DNA of 64,000 nt from an uncultured Lachnospiraceae bacterium (GCA_958428365.1 CAUAFT010000013.1:8491-72490), one strand, 5' to 3'. Shown: positions 32,643 through 42,075, counted from the first letter of the stretch. The notes: a model not told the origin generated them from the letters alone. Translations and numbers: made by a program.

Positions 32643-34337
32643 CTATCCGATCAATACCTGTTTTCCCTCAAATGCAAATCCGTACTTGCGGATCCGTTCT
32701 CCCGGAATCCCCTTTGCCGTCAAAGCCGCCTCATACTGCTTCCTCTCGATCTGTTCCAATGCCGCCCGTACCGTATCCTCCAGAGTTTCCTCCTTCTTCG
32801 GATCATGCACCTTAAATTCCAGGACGATCGCATCATCTTTCCCCGGATCCTTCGGTTCCAGCATCACATCATACCTTCCGAATCCACTCTCCCGGTTCGA
32901 CGTAACTACATATCTGCCCTGCAATTCCACCAGCAGTCCCAGTACAAATCCATGGTAAAACCGCTCCGGCTTCTCCCCCGACGGACTCATTCCCGTGTCA
33001 AAATAGCTGAATGTCGCCAACGCCACACGATTCATATAGCCGTTCATTCCCTCCAGGTCATCCTCCAGCATTGCCATGATAAAGCGGTTATAATCCGATT
33101 TCTTCCTCGAAAACCAGCCTCTCACCATGCCCTCGAACATCCGGTGCACTTCCCGGTTAGTCAATGCAAGCTCATACAGCGGCTCCCTGCCCTGCTCCAC
33201 TTCCACCACCGTCTCATAAGACAGAACTTTTAGATAGCCGCTGGCAAGAAGCAGGCTCCAGATTGCCTCCTCATTGTCATCCAACTGATCATACACGATC
33301 TGCTCATCCACCGGCACAAAGAGATGCTTTCCCCGTAAGAGTTCTCCGAACTGCTCCTTGATATCACTGTTTCCCTCCCGGATCAGCTTCCCGACAAGGC
33401 TGTTGGCACTGGTATTCGCCCAGTAGGTGTCATATCTTCCTTTATCCAGAAAATTCAGGATCGACCATGGATTATAAATATCCCTATAATCTCCAAACAC
33501 AAAGCCGTCATACCAGTCCTTCACCTGCTCCTTCTCCATTCCCAAGCCGCACTCATCCAGAGCTGCAAAGACTTCCTCCTCCGTGAATCCAAAATATGTG
33601 GCATACTTATTAGAGGTAGTTGTCACCACTTCCAGATTATTCAGATCTGAAAATACCGACTCCTTGCTCACCCTCGTGATTCCCGTCATGATCGCCCGCT
33701 CCAGCCACGGATTTGTCTTGAAAGTGGAATTGAACAGACTCCTGATAAAGGAGACGATCTCCCTCCAGAACCCATGCACATAGGCTTCCTGCATCGGGGC
33801 GTCATATTCGTCTAAAAGGATAATGACCTTTTTCCCGTAATAGCGATAGAGATAGTCTGACAGTTGATAGATTGCTGTCGGCGCTTCCAATTCCCCCATC
33901 TGTTCCCGCATCTGCTCAAAATATTTTTTCTCACTGTCTGATAGTCTCTCTGATTCCAGCAAAAAAGAATATTTCTCATACTGTTTTTTTAAGAGTTCAC
34001 AAATCCGATAACAGGCTGAAGGATAATCTTTCTCCTTAATATTCGCAAAAGACAGGCTGATCACCGGATAAGTTCCCTGTAACGCTCTGTATGTTTTTTC
34101 TTTCCAGATGGAGAGACCTTGAAAAATCGCTCCCTGGTCCGCATACTCATTGGAAAAGAACCGCTCCACCATACTCATATTCAGCGTTTTTCCAGAGCGA
34201 CGGGGACGGGCGATGAGGGTTACGCTGTCCTCTGCCTCCCACCACTCTTTAATAAAATAAGTTTTATCGATATAAAAACAATTTTTTTGGATCAGATCCT
34301 CAAAGTTCTGTATCCCGATCGCTACGGTTCTCGCCAT
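32643..34337 (-). CDS. AAA-ATPase-like / PD-(D/E)XK nuclease superfamily protein
   Basis: 564 aa. The N-terminal AAA-like domain (PF09820 type: YIDKTYFIKEWW, Walker A-like ARPRRSGKT about 48, Walker B-like VIILLDEYDAP about 175, ITRVSKESVFSDLNN about 215) is followed by a PD-(D/E)XK-like C-terminus (PF08011 type: GFGRYDVMLEP...DAIVLEFKV about 500). This family occurs in multiple copies in many gut anaerobes; its role is unknown, and mobile or phage-related functions have been suggested. ATG follows TGGAGGTGATGGCATT. It has its own terminator downstream. Confidence 0.88.
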   Translation of the reverse strand: MARTVAIGIQNFEDLIQKNCFYIDKTYFIKEWWEAEDSVTLIARPRRSGKTLNMSMVERFFSNEYADQGAIFQGLSIWKEKTYRALQGTYPVISLSFANIKEKDYPSACYRICELLKKQYEKYSFLLESERLSDSEKKYFEQMREQMGELEAPTAIYQLSDYLYRYYGKKVIILLDEYDAPMQEAYVHGFWREIVSFIRSLFNSTFKTNPWLERAIMTGITRVSKESVFSDLNNLEVVTTTSNKYATYFGFTEEEVFAALDECGLGMEKEQVKDWYDGFVFGDYRDIYNPWSILNFLDKGRYDTYWANTSANSLVGKLIREGNSDIKEQFGELLRGKHLFVPVDEQIVYDQLDDNEEAIWSLLLASGYLKVLSYETVVEVEQGREPLYELALTNREVHRMFEGMVRGWFSRKKSDYNRFIMAMLEDDLEGMNGYMNRVALATFSYFDTGMSPSGEKPERFYHGFVLGLLVELQGRYVVTSNRESGFGRYDVMLEPKDPGKDDAIVLEFKVHDPKKEETLEDTVRAALEQIERKQYEAALTAKGIPGERIRKYGFAFEGKQVLIG

Positions 34338-34445
34338 AATGCCATCACCTCCAAAAAAGCCGTTCTATTAATACTTTTTCCTTAGTATAGCGGATTTTTG
34401 AGCGAATTACAATTTTATAACATTTTTTCTTCCTCTTTATTGACT

Positions 34446-34497
34446 GTCAGCCGCTTTACTCCGACACAGCTTTGCTTTCGTCGACAAGCCGGCTGAC
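34446..34497. repeat. Inverted repeat between AAA gene and gntR
   Basis: GTCAGCCG (34446-34453) and CGGCTGAC (34490-34497) are a perfect 8-bp pair, with a nested CGAC/GTCG pair (34462-34465, 34480-34483). The region 34338-34626 otherwise holds the promoter and operator of the GntR gene. Confidence 0.6.
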
Positions 34498-34529
34498 TGC
34501 CCCGGCGCTTGCGGTGAATGGAGCTAAAA

Positions 34530-34544
34530 TGGTATACTATACCA
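34530..34544. promoter_or_regulatory. Operator-like palindrome TGGTATA-C-TATACCA
   Basis: A perfect 7-1-7 palindrome overlaps a likely -10 (TATACT, 34533-34538) of the GntR gene about 83 bases before its start. The TGGT...ACCA ends are typical of FadR-type GntR operators, so autoregulation is likely. Confidence 0.7.
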
Positions 34545-34626
34545 CAAATAGTACAGAGCAGATAATGTGCTGTCTTTTTTCAGAGAACGCAATAAAGGAA
34601 ACGAGCCAAGATAGAGGAGGATTTTG

Positions 34627-35337
34627 ATGAGATTTGGAGAAATCGTAGCTCCCACCATCAAAGAGCTATTTATACAGAAGCTGGAGGGAATGATCCTATC
34701 CGGAGAATTAAGACCGGGAGATAAGCTGCCCACAGAACGGGAGCTCTCAGATGAAATGAAGATCAGCAAAACCGTTATTCACGAAGGGATCCAGGAGCTT
34801 TCCAGGCTGGGCTTTTTGGATGTGGTCAGCCGTAAGGGCGTGACGGTGGCGGACTACGCACAAAACGGGAATCTCGATACTCTGATGGCAATCATGAAAT
34901 ATAATGGCGGACGGCTGGACAAAAAAACCATGCGGAGCCTTTTAAATGTCCGAATGTATCTGGAATGTCCTGCCTTAGAAGAGCTGGGAGAACATCATAC
35001 TGAGCAGGATCTGGAGATTCTGGAAAATCTGCTGATGGAAGTGAAAAAGATACCCAAAGAGGATCTCTCTTCTCTGGCATATGCCCTGTTCCGTTTTCAC
35101 CGGACTCTGGTATTTTTAAGCGGCAACTCCCTTACCCCGTTGATCATGAATGGTTTTATGCCTGCGGGACTTATTTTCTGGAAAGAATACATCAGAGTCT
35201 CCGGCGTGGATTTTTGTATTCAACGTCTGGACTTTTTTTTGGAATGTATTCGAAACAATAATGGAAAAAAAGCCGCCGATGTTCTAAGACAGGGACTCCT
35301 GGAATTTGACTGTGATTTTAATTATGAACTTCTCTGA
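34627..35337 (+). CDS. FadR-subfamily GntR transcriptional regulator
   Basis: 236 aa from ATG 34627 (GAGGAGG 7 nt upstream). The winged helix is about 10-80 (GDKLPTERELSDEMKISKTVIHEGIQELSRLGFLDVVSRKGVTV). An all-helical FCD effector domain follows (about 95-230, with VRMYLECPALEELGE and FHRTLVFLSGN). FCD domains bind small acids, often with a metal. It is convergent with the redox operon at 35433-39272 and may control it. A palindrome covers its own promoter. Confidence 0.9.
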   Translation: MRFGEIVAPTIKELFIQKLEGMILSGELRPGDKLPTERELSDEMKISKTVIHEGIQELSRLGFLDVVSRKGVTVADYAQNGNLDTLMAIMKYNGGRLDKKTMRSLLNVRMYLECPALEELGEHHTEQDLEILENLLMEVKKIPKEDLSSLAYALFRFHRTLVFLSGNSLTPLIMNGFMPAGLIFWKEYIRVSGVDFCIQRLDFFLECIRNNNGKKAADVLRQGLLEFDCDFNYELL

Positions 35338-35346
35338 AAACGCAAT

Positions 35347-35407
35347 AAAAGCAGATGTTTCCAGTATTGTCATACGAGGCAATCCGGGAAATCATCTGCT
35401 TTTTTGA
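35347..35407 (+). terminator. Terminator of the GntR gene
   Basis: AAAAGCAGATG (35347-35357) pairs with CATCTGCTTTT (35393-35403), and the stem is extended by TTTCC/GGAAA. A TTTTTT tract follows (35400-35405). Confidence 0.88.
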
Positions 35408-35432
35408 TTCTTTACTTTCTTATATTCTTTCC

Positions 35433-36455
35433 TTATCTTTCTATGTCCTCCGCCCTGTAGGTTACACAAGAGGCTCCGTAGACTTCTATTTCATAGAGGG
35501 CATGGGAGGCCAGATGCTCCGCTTCCTGTTCCAGTTCCCGGCATCCGGTTTTCTTCTCATACTTTTCTACGATCCGGCTCACGGCATCCGGAGTCACCAC
35601 ACATTCCTCTGGCTTCATCCGAAGCTTTCTCAACACCCGTGGAAGGGCAAAATCCCTGAATATGACAGCCTTCTCCTGTGGTGTATAATCCGGCACCTCG
35701 ATCACGGTGAATCTGGATAAAACAGACGGATTGATCTTCTCCGCCTGATTTGCCGTTGCAACAGTATAGATTCCCTCCGTGGGAATCGTACACTCCAGAT
35801 AGTTGTCTGTAAATCCCAGATGATCCAGAAGCGACAGAAGTACCATTGCCGGATTCCCGTTCAGTCCTCCCTCCCATGCCTTATCCAATTCGTTCATCAG
35901 ATACATGACGTGAGGCGTGCCGAAATCACAGACCGCCTGCATGATGGCTCCGGGGCGGGCATTGGCATAAAGTCTGGGCGTGCCTGTTAATGCCTCTATG
36001 GCAGCGATCATGCTCATATCCAGGGAAGCCCAGGGCATCCTCAGAAGCCTCGCCATGGTATAGGCAAGCCGGGATTTTCCCACCCCTGCGGGACCCGTTA
36101 GCAGGATTCCGTAGGCGGGTACCGTGTGAGTTCGATTCACCTGAACCAGGATCTCCAATATCCGTTGTTTCACAGCAGACAGACCGTAGAGCTCCTGATC
36201 CAGAATCTGCCTTGCCCCGTTTATATCCACAGTTTCACAGACTCCGCCTCCCCAGTCCACACCAAGCACCATGTTCAGCGCCTGATGTGCGTGGAGCAGC
36301 TCCGCTTCTCCTGCGGAGTCGGAATCAATGATCTTTAGATTTCGTTCCAGCCATTGCTGTAAAAAGACCGGGAACTGTTCTAAGAGATTCTTTTTACCCA
36401 AATCTGATTCTGCTAAGTAAATTTTCAAGAGTTCATTTACACTATTATCTTGCAT
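35433..36455 (-). CDS. Lon-like AAA+ ATPase without protease domain
   Basis: 340 aa. The core resembles the Lon AAA module: ELYGLSAVKQRILEIL (about 88), Walker A GPAGVGKS (121-128), a pore-loop region RLYANARPGAIMQAV (about 161), a Walker B-like YLMNELDK (Asn188 replaces the usual Asp, Glu189 kept), a TANQAEKINPSVLSRF sensor/arginine region and a helical lid. The Lon N-domain and Ser-Lys protease are both absent; the first 85 residues are unfamiliar. It overlaps the reductase gene by 11 nt, so it probably acts on those enzymes, perhaps as a chaperone or activase (inference). Confidence 0.8.
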   Translation of the reverse strand: MQDNSVNELLKIYLAESDLGKKNLLEQFPVFLQQWLERNLKIIDSDSAGEAELLHAHQALNMVLGVDWGGGVCETVDINGARQILDQELYGLSAVKQRILEILVQVNRTHTVPAYGILLTGPAGVGKSRLAYTMARLLRMPWASLDMSMIAAIEALTGTPRLYANARPGAIMQAVCDFGTPHVMYLMNELDKAWEGGLNGNPAMVLLSLLDHLGFTDNYLECTIPTEGIYTVATANQAEKINPSVLSRFTVIEVPDYTPQEKAVIFRDFALPRVLRKLRMKPEECVVTPDAVSRIVEKYEKKTGCRELEQEAEHLASHALYEIEVYGASCVTYRAEDIER

Positions 36456-37653
36456 TTGGTACTTCGATGGTCAGATCTGTCAGCGGGAAGGACACGCAAG
36501 GATGGATAAAACCAAACTTTCTGTCCGCCTCTCTTCTTCCGTCCACGGAAGTCGGTGCATAGACATCACCGATAACCAGGCGGGAATGACACCAGCCGCA
36601 CTCACCGCTTCGGCAATGGGAAGGCGCTGCGATTCCATTTTTTTCAAGGATCTGAAGCAGGGAATCATCGGTGCTTCCGGTCACCGTTTTCTCTTCCCCC
36701 TCCTGAATGACGGTGATCTGAACGGTGTCTGGAACAGTAATATCCTTTGGATATTCCTCCTGCTCCTTCGGGTTATGCATCTCTCCGAATAACTCGTGAC
36801 GGATGAACTTTCTGCGAAGATGCAGCTTTTCTAACTCCTTGTCCACGAAGTTGTACATTGCCTGAGGTCCGCACATGAATACGGAATAATCCTCATTTTT
36901 TGGAGCATATTTTTCAATCAGCTCCGCGGAGATGAACCCGTGCTCAAAGCCCTCCTTCTCCTCATGACTTAAGACATGTACGACCTTTACCTTATCGGTT
37001 CTCGCCTCGATAGCGTCAAACTCTTCCTTATATACGATGGTATCTGCGGTACGGCTTCCATAGAGTAAGATCATCTGAAAGTCCTCATCGCCGTCTGCAA
37101 TGGCACGGGACAGGGACAAAAATGGAGTGATTCCGCTTCCTCCCGCAATACCGATCACGGTTTTTGCATCGCGGAGACCCTCATAGGTAAAGGTTCCCAG
37201 AGGTCCTGAGGTATCTACCTTGGTTCCCTCCTGCCAGTTCTCATGTACCCAGTTGGATACCAGTCCCCCCGGCACCTGCTTGATGGTCAGCTCGATCTCT
37301 CCCTCGGTTGCCATCTTCGGGGAAGAGGAGATGGAATATGCACGGGTAACCGGCATTCCGTCGATATTTAAGTTCACGCTTAAGTACTGCCCCGGTGCAA
37401 AATAAGCCACATGGTCTGTCTTGCTCTCAGGATCCGGTACAAAGGTAAAGCATTTTACACCCTCCCCATGGTCTACGATCCTGGAGATCACAAAATACTG
37501 ATGATCCGGATGAAGCTGCTGTTTCAGCCAGTTAGCAGCATAGGCCTCCTCTTTTGGAAGAGGCATCGCCTGTGCAGCATCCACGTCGTTTTGTCTGGTG
37601 GCTGCTAATTTTGTAAAGTCTTTGATACTGATTTCATTTAAATTCTTCGCCAT
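36445..37653 (-). CDS. FNR-type flavin reductase with C-terminal 2Fe-2S ferredoxin domain
   Basis: 402 aa. An unfamiliar 45-residue N-terminal extension is followed by an FAD domain (RAYSISSSP about 104-112), an NAD(P) domain (GIAGGSGITPFLSLSRA about 165; MCGPQAMY about 257) and a plant-type 2Fe-2S domain (CRSGECGWC about 346 plus a later Cys in IHPCVS). It passes electrons from NAD(P)H through FAD to the iron-sulfur centre, as in Hcr- or phenol-hydroxylase-type reductases. Its partner is probably the CrtI-like flavoprotein encoded 14 nt upstream. Confidence 0.9.
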   Translation of the reverse strand: MAKNLNEISIKDFTKLAATRQNDVDAAQAMPLPKEEAYAANWLKQQLHPDHQYFVISRIVDHGEGVKCFTFVPDPESKTDHVAYFAPGQYLSVNLNIDGMPVTRAYSISSSPKMATEGEIELTIKQVPGGLVSNWVHENWQEGTKVDTSGPLGTFTYEGLRDAKTVIGIAGGSGITPFLSLSRAIADGDEDFQMILLYGSRTADTIVYKEEFDAIEARTDKVKVVHVLSHEEKEGFEHGFISAELIEKYAPKNEDYSVFMCGPQAMYNFVDKELEKLHLRRKFIRHELFGEMHNPKEQEEYPKDITVPDTVQITVIQEGEEKTVTGSTDDSLLQILEKNGIAAPSHCRSGECGWCHSRLVIGDVYAPTSVDGRREADRKFGFIHPCVSFPLTDLTIEVPNAR

Positions 37654-37667
37654 TTTCTCTCCTCCTC

Positions 37668-39272
37668 CTAACGACTCTTGACAGATCTCTTACTCTCTGC
37701 ATTGATTTTTTCCACCGCATACTGGGCTGATTTCGCACCGGACATACAAGAACAGTTAAATCCATCGGTGAGGATTCCCGTAGCGCCGCAGAAGTGGAGT
37801 CCCGGAATCTGATGATATTCGCCCTCGTTCATGCATCGCATTGGGATTCCGTCATTGGTTCTTACCTGATATCCGTAAGGAGTACCGTTCGGTGTACCCA
37901 TGTACCGTACGAAGGTTGGAGCACAGGCAATCTCGATCTCCTCGATGTGGGATCTGATATCGATTCCCATTGCCTCCTCTGCCTGATCGATCATCTGACC
38001 GGCAATCTTCTGTTTCACGCGGCGATATTCTTCCGGTTTTACATCCTTCCATACATCGCCGTAGGTCATTCCTGTTAAGAACAAGGTACAGGTTCCCTCC
38101 GGGGAAGATTCCGGTATGATATTATTCAGACAGTTCACGATGGTGTAGCCATTGCTGTATAACTGATGCGCCCTGTCGTAAAGTTCATCTCCGTCGCTGG
38201 TGGTTCCCAGCAGGCTGGAATATGTATCTACCCCCAGATCCTTTGCGGAAATGTCCAGTCCGATATAGGCTGTGTAGAGATTTAACGCCAGATCCTTAGA
38301 GTTGTAATATCTCAATACATTTTCCGGTAAGGTCTTCTGATCTAACATATTTCCCAGAACGATATGAGGGTTTACATTGGAAATGACTTCCTTTGCGTAG
38401 ATATCCCATTTTTCTGTCTTAACGCCCACAACTTTTCCGTCTTTTACGATCAGCTCTTTTGCCGCTGTGTTGTACCAGATCTCGCCGCCATGATCACGGA
38501 TCGCTTTGTCACACGCCAGAGAGATCTCATGAGACTTCATGGATGGAACGGCTGCTCCCTTGTCGATGTATGCGCAGAGCATCATCGCGTTGGTAAAAAA
38601 GTCCATCTCCTTTGGCGGCGCTCCCAGATATACCCAGTAAGAGCTCATAATATTCTGTGCCTTTTTCGGGATCTCCAGCAGATCCATTCCCTCATTGATG
38701 CTGAGAGACGCCATACGCAGAAAATCAGGATATTTGGTCGCCAGAGTTGTCTTTAACTTTGTCATCTGGGCATCGTGTTTTAACTTCTGTATCGCTGCCC
38801 CCGGAGTTCCCTCAAAATAATTTGCCGGTGCATTATCTGTCATATAATGCATTCCTGCAATACCTCTTTCCGCCACCTCAAAGAAATGGGTGACGCTCTC
38901 ACGACAGCCCGGTACCTGACGCTCCATCTCATCGATGAAGTTCTGTCTTCCGCATGGCATGTTTACGTCGATCCCCTCTGACGGTACCACCATATGGAAG
39001 GTATTATTTTCCTGTCTCCAGTCAATATCCACTCCCATAGCATCTAAGTACGCTCCATAGGAACCACGGTTCTCCTTCGGTCCCACTTCGCATGCCTCAT
39101 GCAGAGCCGCCTCGAACTCAAAGCGTCCGCGCACAAAGCTGGTGACCGCTCCGCCCGGTAAATTATGACGTTCCAAAACCAAAGTTTTCATTCCCATTTT
39201 TGATGTATAAAGCGCCGCACCCAGTCCGCCGCTGCCGGCGCCGATTACTACAACATCAACATGTTTTTCCAT
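37668..39272 (-). CDS. CrtI/phytoene-desaturase-like FAD-dependent oxidoreductase
   Basis: 534 aa from ATG 39272, 9 nt after CGGAGG; the ATG at 39278 is only 3 nt from it. The N-terminal Rossmann motif is VVVIGAGSGGLGAALYTSKMG with LVLERHNLPGG. The C-terminal FAD-binding end is GLHFCGATGILTDGFNCSCMSGAKSAQYAVE. The family includes phytoene desaturases, carotene isomerases and retinol saturases, which act on long unsaturated chains. No carotenoid genes are nearby, so the substrate here is unknown; a lipid or polyene is a guess. It is the first gene of the three-gene redox operon. Confidence 0.88.
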   Translation of the reverse strand: MEKHVDVVVIGAGSGGLGAALYTSKMGMKTLVLERHNLPGGAVTSFVRGRFEFEAALHEACEVGPKENRGSYGAYLDAMGVDIDWRQENNTFHMVVPSEGIDVNMPCGRQNFIDEMERQVPGCRESVTHFFEVAERGIAGMHYMTDNAPANYFEGTPGAAIQKLKHDAQMTKLKTTLATKYPDFLRMASLSINEGMDLLEIPKKAQNIMSSYWVYLGAPPKEMDFFTNAMMLCAYIDKGAAVPSMKSHEISLACDKAIRDHGGEIWYNTAAKELIVKDGKVVGVKTEKWDIYAKEVISNVNPHIVLGNMLDQKTLPENVLRYYNSKDLALNLYTAYIGLDISAKDLGVDTYSSLLGTTSDGDELYDRAHQLYSNGYTIVNCLNNIIPESSPEGTCTLFLTGMTYGDVWKDVKPEEYRRVKQKIAGQMIDQAEEAMGIDIRSHIEEIEIACAPTFVRYMGTPNGTPYGYQVRTNDGIPMRCMNEGEYHQIPGLHFCGATGILTDGFNCSCMSGAKSAQYAVEKINAESKRSVKSR

Positions 39273-39304
39273 CAACATACACCTCCGAAATTCTCAAAAT
39301 GTTC

Positions 39305-39320
39305 CGACCAGATAAGGTCG
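39305..39320 (-). other. Leader hairpin of the redox operon
   Basis: CGACC (39305-39309) and GGTCG (39316-39320) flank a 6-nt loop, close to the ribosome binding site. An ATTGTT/AACAAT dyad lies just upstream on the transcript (about 39323-39340). Confidence 0.4.
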
Positions 39321-39360
39321 TTCTATTGTTTAACAACAATGTTTATTTTTTAACAATCTC

Positions 39361-39389
39361 ATTGTAGTTGAATTTTCAAGGCTTTTCAA
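39361..39389 (-). promoter_or_regulatory. Promoter of the redox operon
   Basis: The minus strand reads TTGAAA (39384-39389), 17 nt, TACAAT (39361-39366). Transcription would start near 39354, giving a leader of about 80 nt. Confidence 0.65.
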
Positions 39390-39431
39390 TCGACAGCATA
39401 GACAAATATTTAAGATAATAATTTATGGTTC

Positions 39432-39442
39432 TGGTCAGACCA
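39432..39442. promoter_or_regulatory. FadR-type operator candidate TGGTCAGACCA
   Basis: This perfect palindrome fits the FadR-subfamily consensus TNGTNNNACNA and lies 43 bases upstream of the -35 of the redox operon. The FadR-type regulator at 34627-35337 is a natural candidate to bind it. Confidence 0.45.
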
Positions 39443-39454
39443 AAATATTCAGAG

Positions 39455-39500
39455 CAAAAAACCGGAGACCTGCGACCTATACAGCCTTCCGTCTCCGGTT
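39455..39500 (-). terminator. glgP terminator
   Basis: AACCGGAGAC (39460-39469) pairs with GTCTCCGGTT (39491-39500), a 10-bp stem followed on the minus strand by TTTTT. It lies 65 bases after the glgP stop. Confidence 0.88.
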
Positions 39501-39564
39501 ATTCTATTCTTATTCTATTTTCGTACGATACGGTATGAATGCTTTTTCAATATCGAATGTCTTT

Positions 39565-42039
39565 TTAATCCTCAAGTACACTCATATCCACAGTGATCTT
39601 ATCCAGATGCCAGATCTCATCCACATAGTCCTGGATGGTACGGTCGGAAGAGAATTTTCCTGCATTGGCAACGTTTAAGATCGCCATCTTCGCCCATCTC
39701 TTCTCATCCTTGTATGCTTCCATTACCTTTTTCTGCGCCTCCACATAGGAGCGGAAGTCTGCCAGAATGAAGTAGGTATCCGCAAACTGGGTACACTGGG
39801 TATTCAGCAGGGAATTATACAGATCACGGAACAGCTCCGGATCATTCGGGGAATAGAATCCGTTGATCAACTGCATCAGCACCTTGCGGACATCCTGATC
39901 CTGGTTGAAGATATCCATTGGATTATAGTCCCTGTTTCTCTCATGGGCAATGACCTCATCGGAGCTCATACCGAAGATAAAGGCGTTATCCTCTCCAACC
40001 TCTTCCACGATCTCCACGTTGGCTCCGTCCATGGTTCCTAAAGTCGGTGCACCGTTTAACATGAATTTCATATTTCCGGTACCAGATGCCTCCTTACTTG
40101 CTGTGGAGATCTGCTCGGACACATCTGCCGCCGCAAAGATCCACTCCGCTAAGGATACGCGGTAATCCTCTAAGAATACCACCTTGATCTTGCCGCCTAT
40201 GCTCTTATCGTTGTTGATGACGTCCGCCACACTGTTAATTAACTTAATGGTCAACTTCGCATTCTTATATCCTGCCGCCGCCTTTGCTCCGAAGATGAAG
40301 GTTCTCGGATAGAAGTCCATCTCCGGATGCTCTTTTAACTCATTATAGAGATACATCACATGAAGGATGTTCAACAACTGTCTCTTGTACTCATGAAGTC
40401 TCTTCACCTGTACGTCGAAGATAGAACGCGGATTCACCTCCACACCATTGTGCTTCTGGATATATTCCGCCAGACGCAGCTTATTCTGGTACTTGATCTG
40501 CATAAATTCCTGCTGTGCTTTTGCATCATCAGCGTAGATCTCCAGCTTTTTCAAATGCGGAAGGTCTGTGATCCAGTCGTCACCGATCTTGTTGGTCACC
40601 CAGCCTGCAAGAAGCGGGTTTCCATGTAATAAGAAACGACGCTGTGTGATTCCGTTGGTCTTGTTGTTGAACTTCTGCGGGAACATCTCGTAGAAATCCT
40701 TCAGTTCCTGATTCTTTAAGATCTCTGTATGTAATCTTGCCACACCGTTGACAGAATAGCCTGCTGCGATAGCAAGATGTGCCATCTTCACCTGTCCGTC
40801 GAAGATGATCGCCATCTTGTTCACCTTCTCCTGATTGCCAGGATACTTCTTCTGGATCTCTAAGATGAAGCGGCGGTTGATCTCCTCTACGATCTGATAG
40901 ATTCTTGGAAGCAGTCTGGAGAAGATCTCGATCGGCCATTTTTCCAATGCCTCTGCCATGATGGTATGGTTGGTGTATGCACAGGTTTTTGTGGTGATCT
41001 CCCATGCCTCATCCCACTCTAAGCCTTCCTCGTCCAGGAGGATCCGCATCAGCTCTGCCACCGCTACGGTCGGGTGGGTATCGTTTAACTGGAAGGTTAC
41101 CTTTTCCGGTAATTTATGGATATCCGGATGATTCTTCTTAAAACGCGCCACGGCACGCTGTACGCTGGCGGATACGAAGAAGTACTGTTGTTTTAAACGA
41201 AGCTCTTTTCCGGCAATGTGATTGTCATTCGGATAGAGCACCTCCACCAGATTCTTTGCCAGATTTTCCTGCTCCACCGCCTTGTGGTAATCTCCCTTAT
41301 CAAAAGAATCCAGCTCGAAGCAGTTCATCGGCTCTGCGTCCCAGATCATTAAGGTATTGACTACGTTGTTGCCATAACCGATGATCGGCATATCGTATGG
41401 AACCGCATTGACGGACTGATATCCCTCGTGGATGAACTTCGTCCTTCCATTCTCTCCCGCCTCCGCACGGACATAACCGCCGAATTTTACCTCATAGGCA
41501 TACTCCGGTCTGCGAAGCTCAAATGGATAACCGTCCTTTAACCAGTTATCCGGCACCTCCACCTGAAAACCATCCTGAATCTTCTGCTTAAACATTCCGT
41601 AACGGTAACGGATCCCACATCCGTAAGCCGGATAGCCCAGGGATGCCAGAGATTCCATGAAGCAGGCAGCCAGACGACCCAGACCGCCGTTTCCAAGCGC
41701 CGGATCCGGCTCCTGATCCTCAATGATATCCAGATTCAGCCCCATCTCGTCCAGGGCTTCCTTTACTTCCTTATAGCATTTTAAATTGATCAGGTTATTT
41801 CCAAGAGCCCTGCCCATCAGAAATTCCATGGACATATAGTAGACCATCTTCGGATCCTGCTTGTCATACGCACTCTGAGTCGCAAGCCACTGATCGATGA
41901 TCTTATCTTTTACGGAAAGGGATACCGCCTGGAAGATCTCCTGCTGGGACGCTTCCTTGATGGTCTTGCGGTACAGGTTCTTCACATTGTCCTTTACATC
42001 CTTCATAAATTCTTCTTTGTCAAACAGTTCATTTTTCAT
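39565..42039 (-). CDS. glgP: Glycogen/starch/maltodextrin phosphorylase
   Basis: 824 aa from ATG 42039 (TTAGGAGGAG upstream); the longer frame to 42186 runs into ileS and is not needed. This PLP enzyme releases glucose 1-phosphate from alpha-1,4-glucans. The PLP lysine lies in EASGTGNMKFMLNGAPTLGTMDGANVE (about 660), and VYYMSMEFLMGR and GNGGLGRLAACF are near the N-terminus. It is downstream of ileS with a terminator between them, so it is probably expressed independently or by read-through. Confidence 0.96.
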   Translation of the reverse strand: MKNELFDKEEFMKDVKDNVKNLYRKTIKEASQQEIFQAVSLSVKDKIIDQWLATQSAYDKQDPKMVYYMSMEFLMGRALGNNLINLKCYKEVKEALDEMGLNLDIIEDQEPDPALGNGGLGRLAACFMESLASLGYPAYGCGIRYRYGMFKQKIQDGFQVEVPDNWLKDGYPFELRRPEYAYEVKFGGYVRAEAGENGRTKFIHEGYQSVNAVPYDMPIIGYGNNVVNTLMIWDAEPMNCFELDSFDKGDYHKAVEQENLAKNLVEVLYPNDNHIAGKELRLKQQYFFVSASVQRAVARFKKNHPDIHKLPEKVTFQLNDTHPTVAVAELMRILLDEEGLEWDEAWEITTKTCAYTNHTIMAEALEKWPIEIFSRLLPRIYQIVEEINRRFILEIQKKYPGNQEKVNKMAIIFDGQVKMAHLAIAAGYSVNGVARLHTEILKNQELKDFYEMFPQKFNNKTNGITQRRFLLHGNPLLAGWVTNKIGDDWITDLPHLKKLEIYADDAKAQQEFMQIKYQNKLRLAEYIQKHNGVEVNPRSIFDVQVKRLHEYKRQLLNILHVMYLYNELKEHPEMDFYPRTFIFGAKAAAGYKNAKLTIKLINSVADVINNDKSIGGKIKVVFLEDYRVSLAEWIFAAADVSEQISTASKEASGTGNMKFMLNGAPTLGTMDGANVEIVEEVGEDNAFIFGMSSDEVIAHERNRDYNPMDIFNQDQDVRKVLMQLINGFYSPNDPELFRDLYNSLLNTQCTQFADTYFILADFRSYVEAQKKVMEAYKDEKRWAKMAILNVANAGKFSSDRTIQDYVDEIWHLDKITVDMSVLED

Positions 42040-42075
42040 GTGCAAACTCCTCCTAATTCTGCAGCCGGGATGATA

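Noticed and set aside
39323..39340. Rex operator in the redox operon leader
   Set aside because: ATTGTT/AACAAT is separated by 4 nt rather than the 8 needed between these cores in a Rex site.
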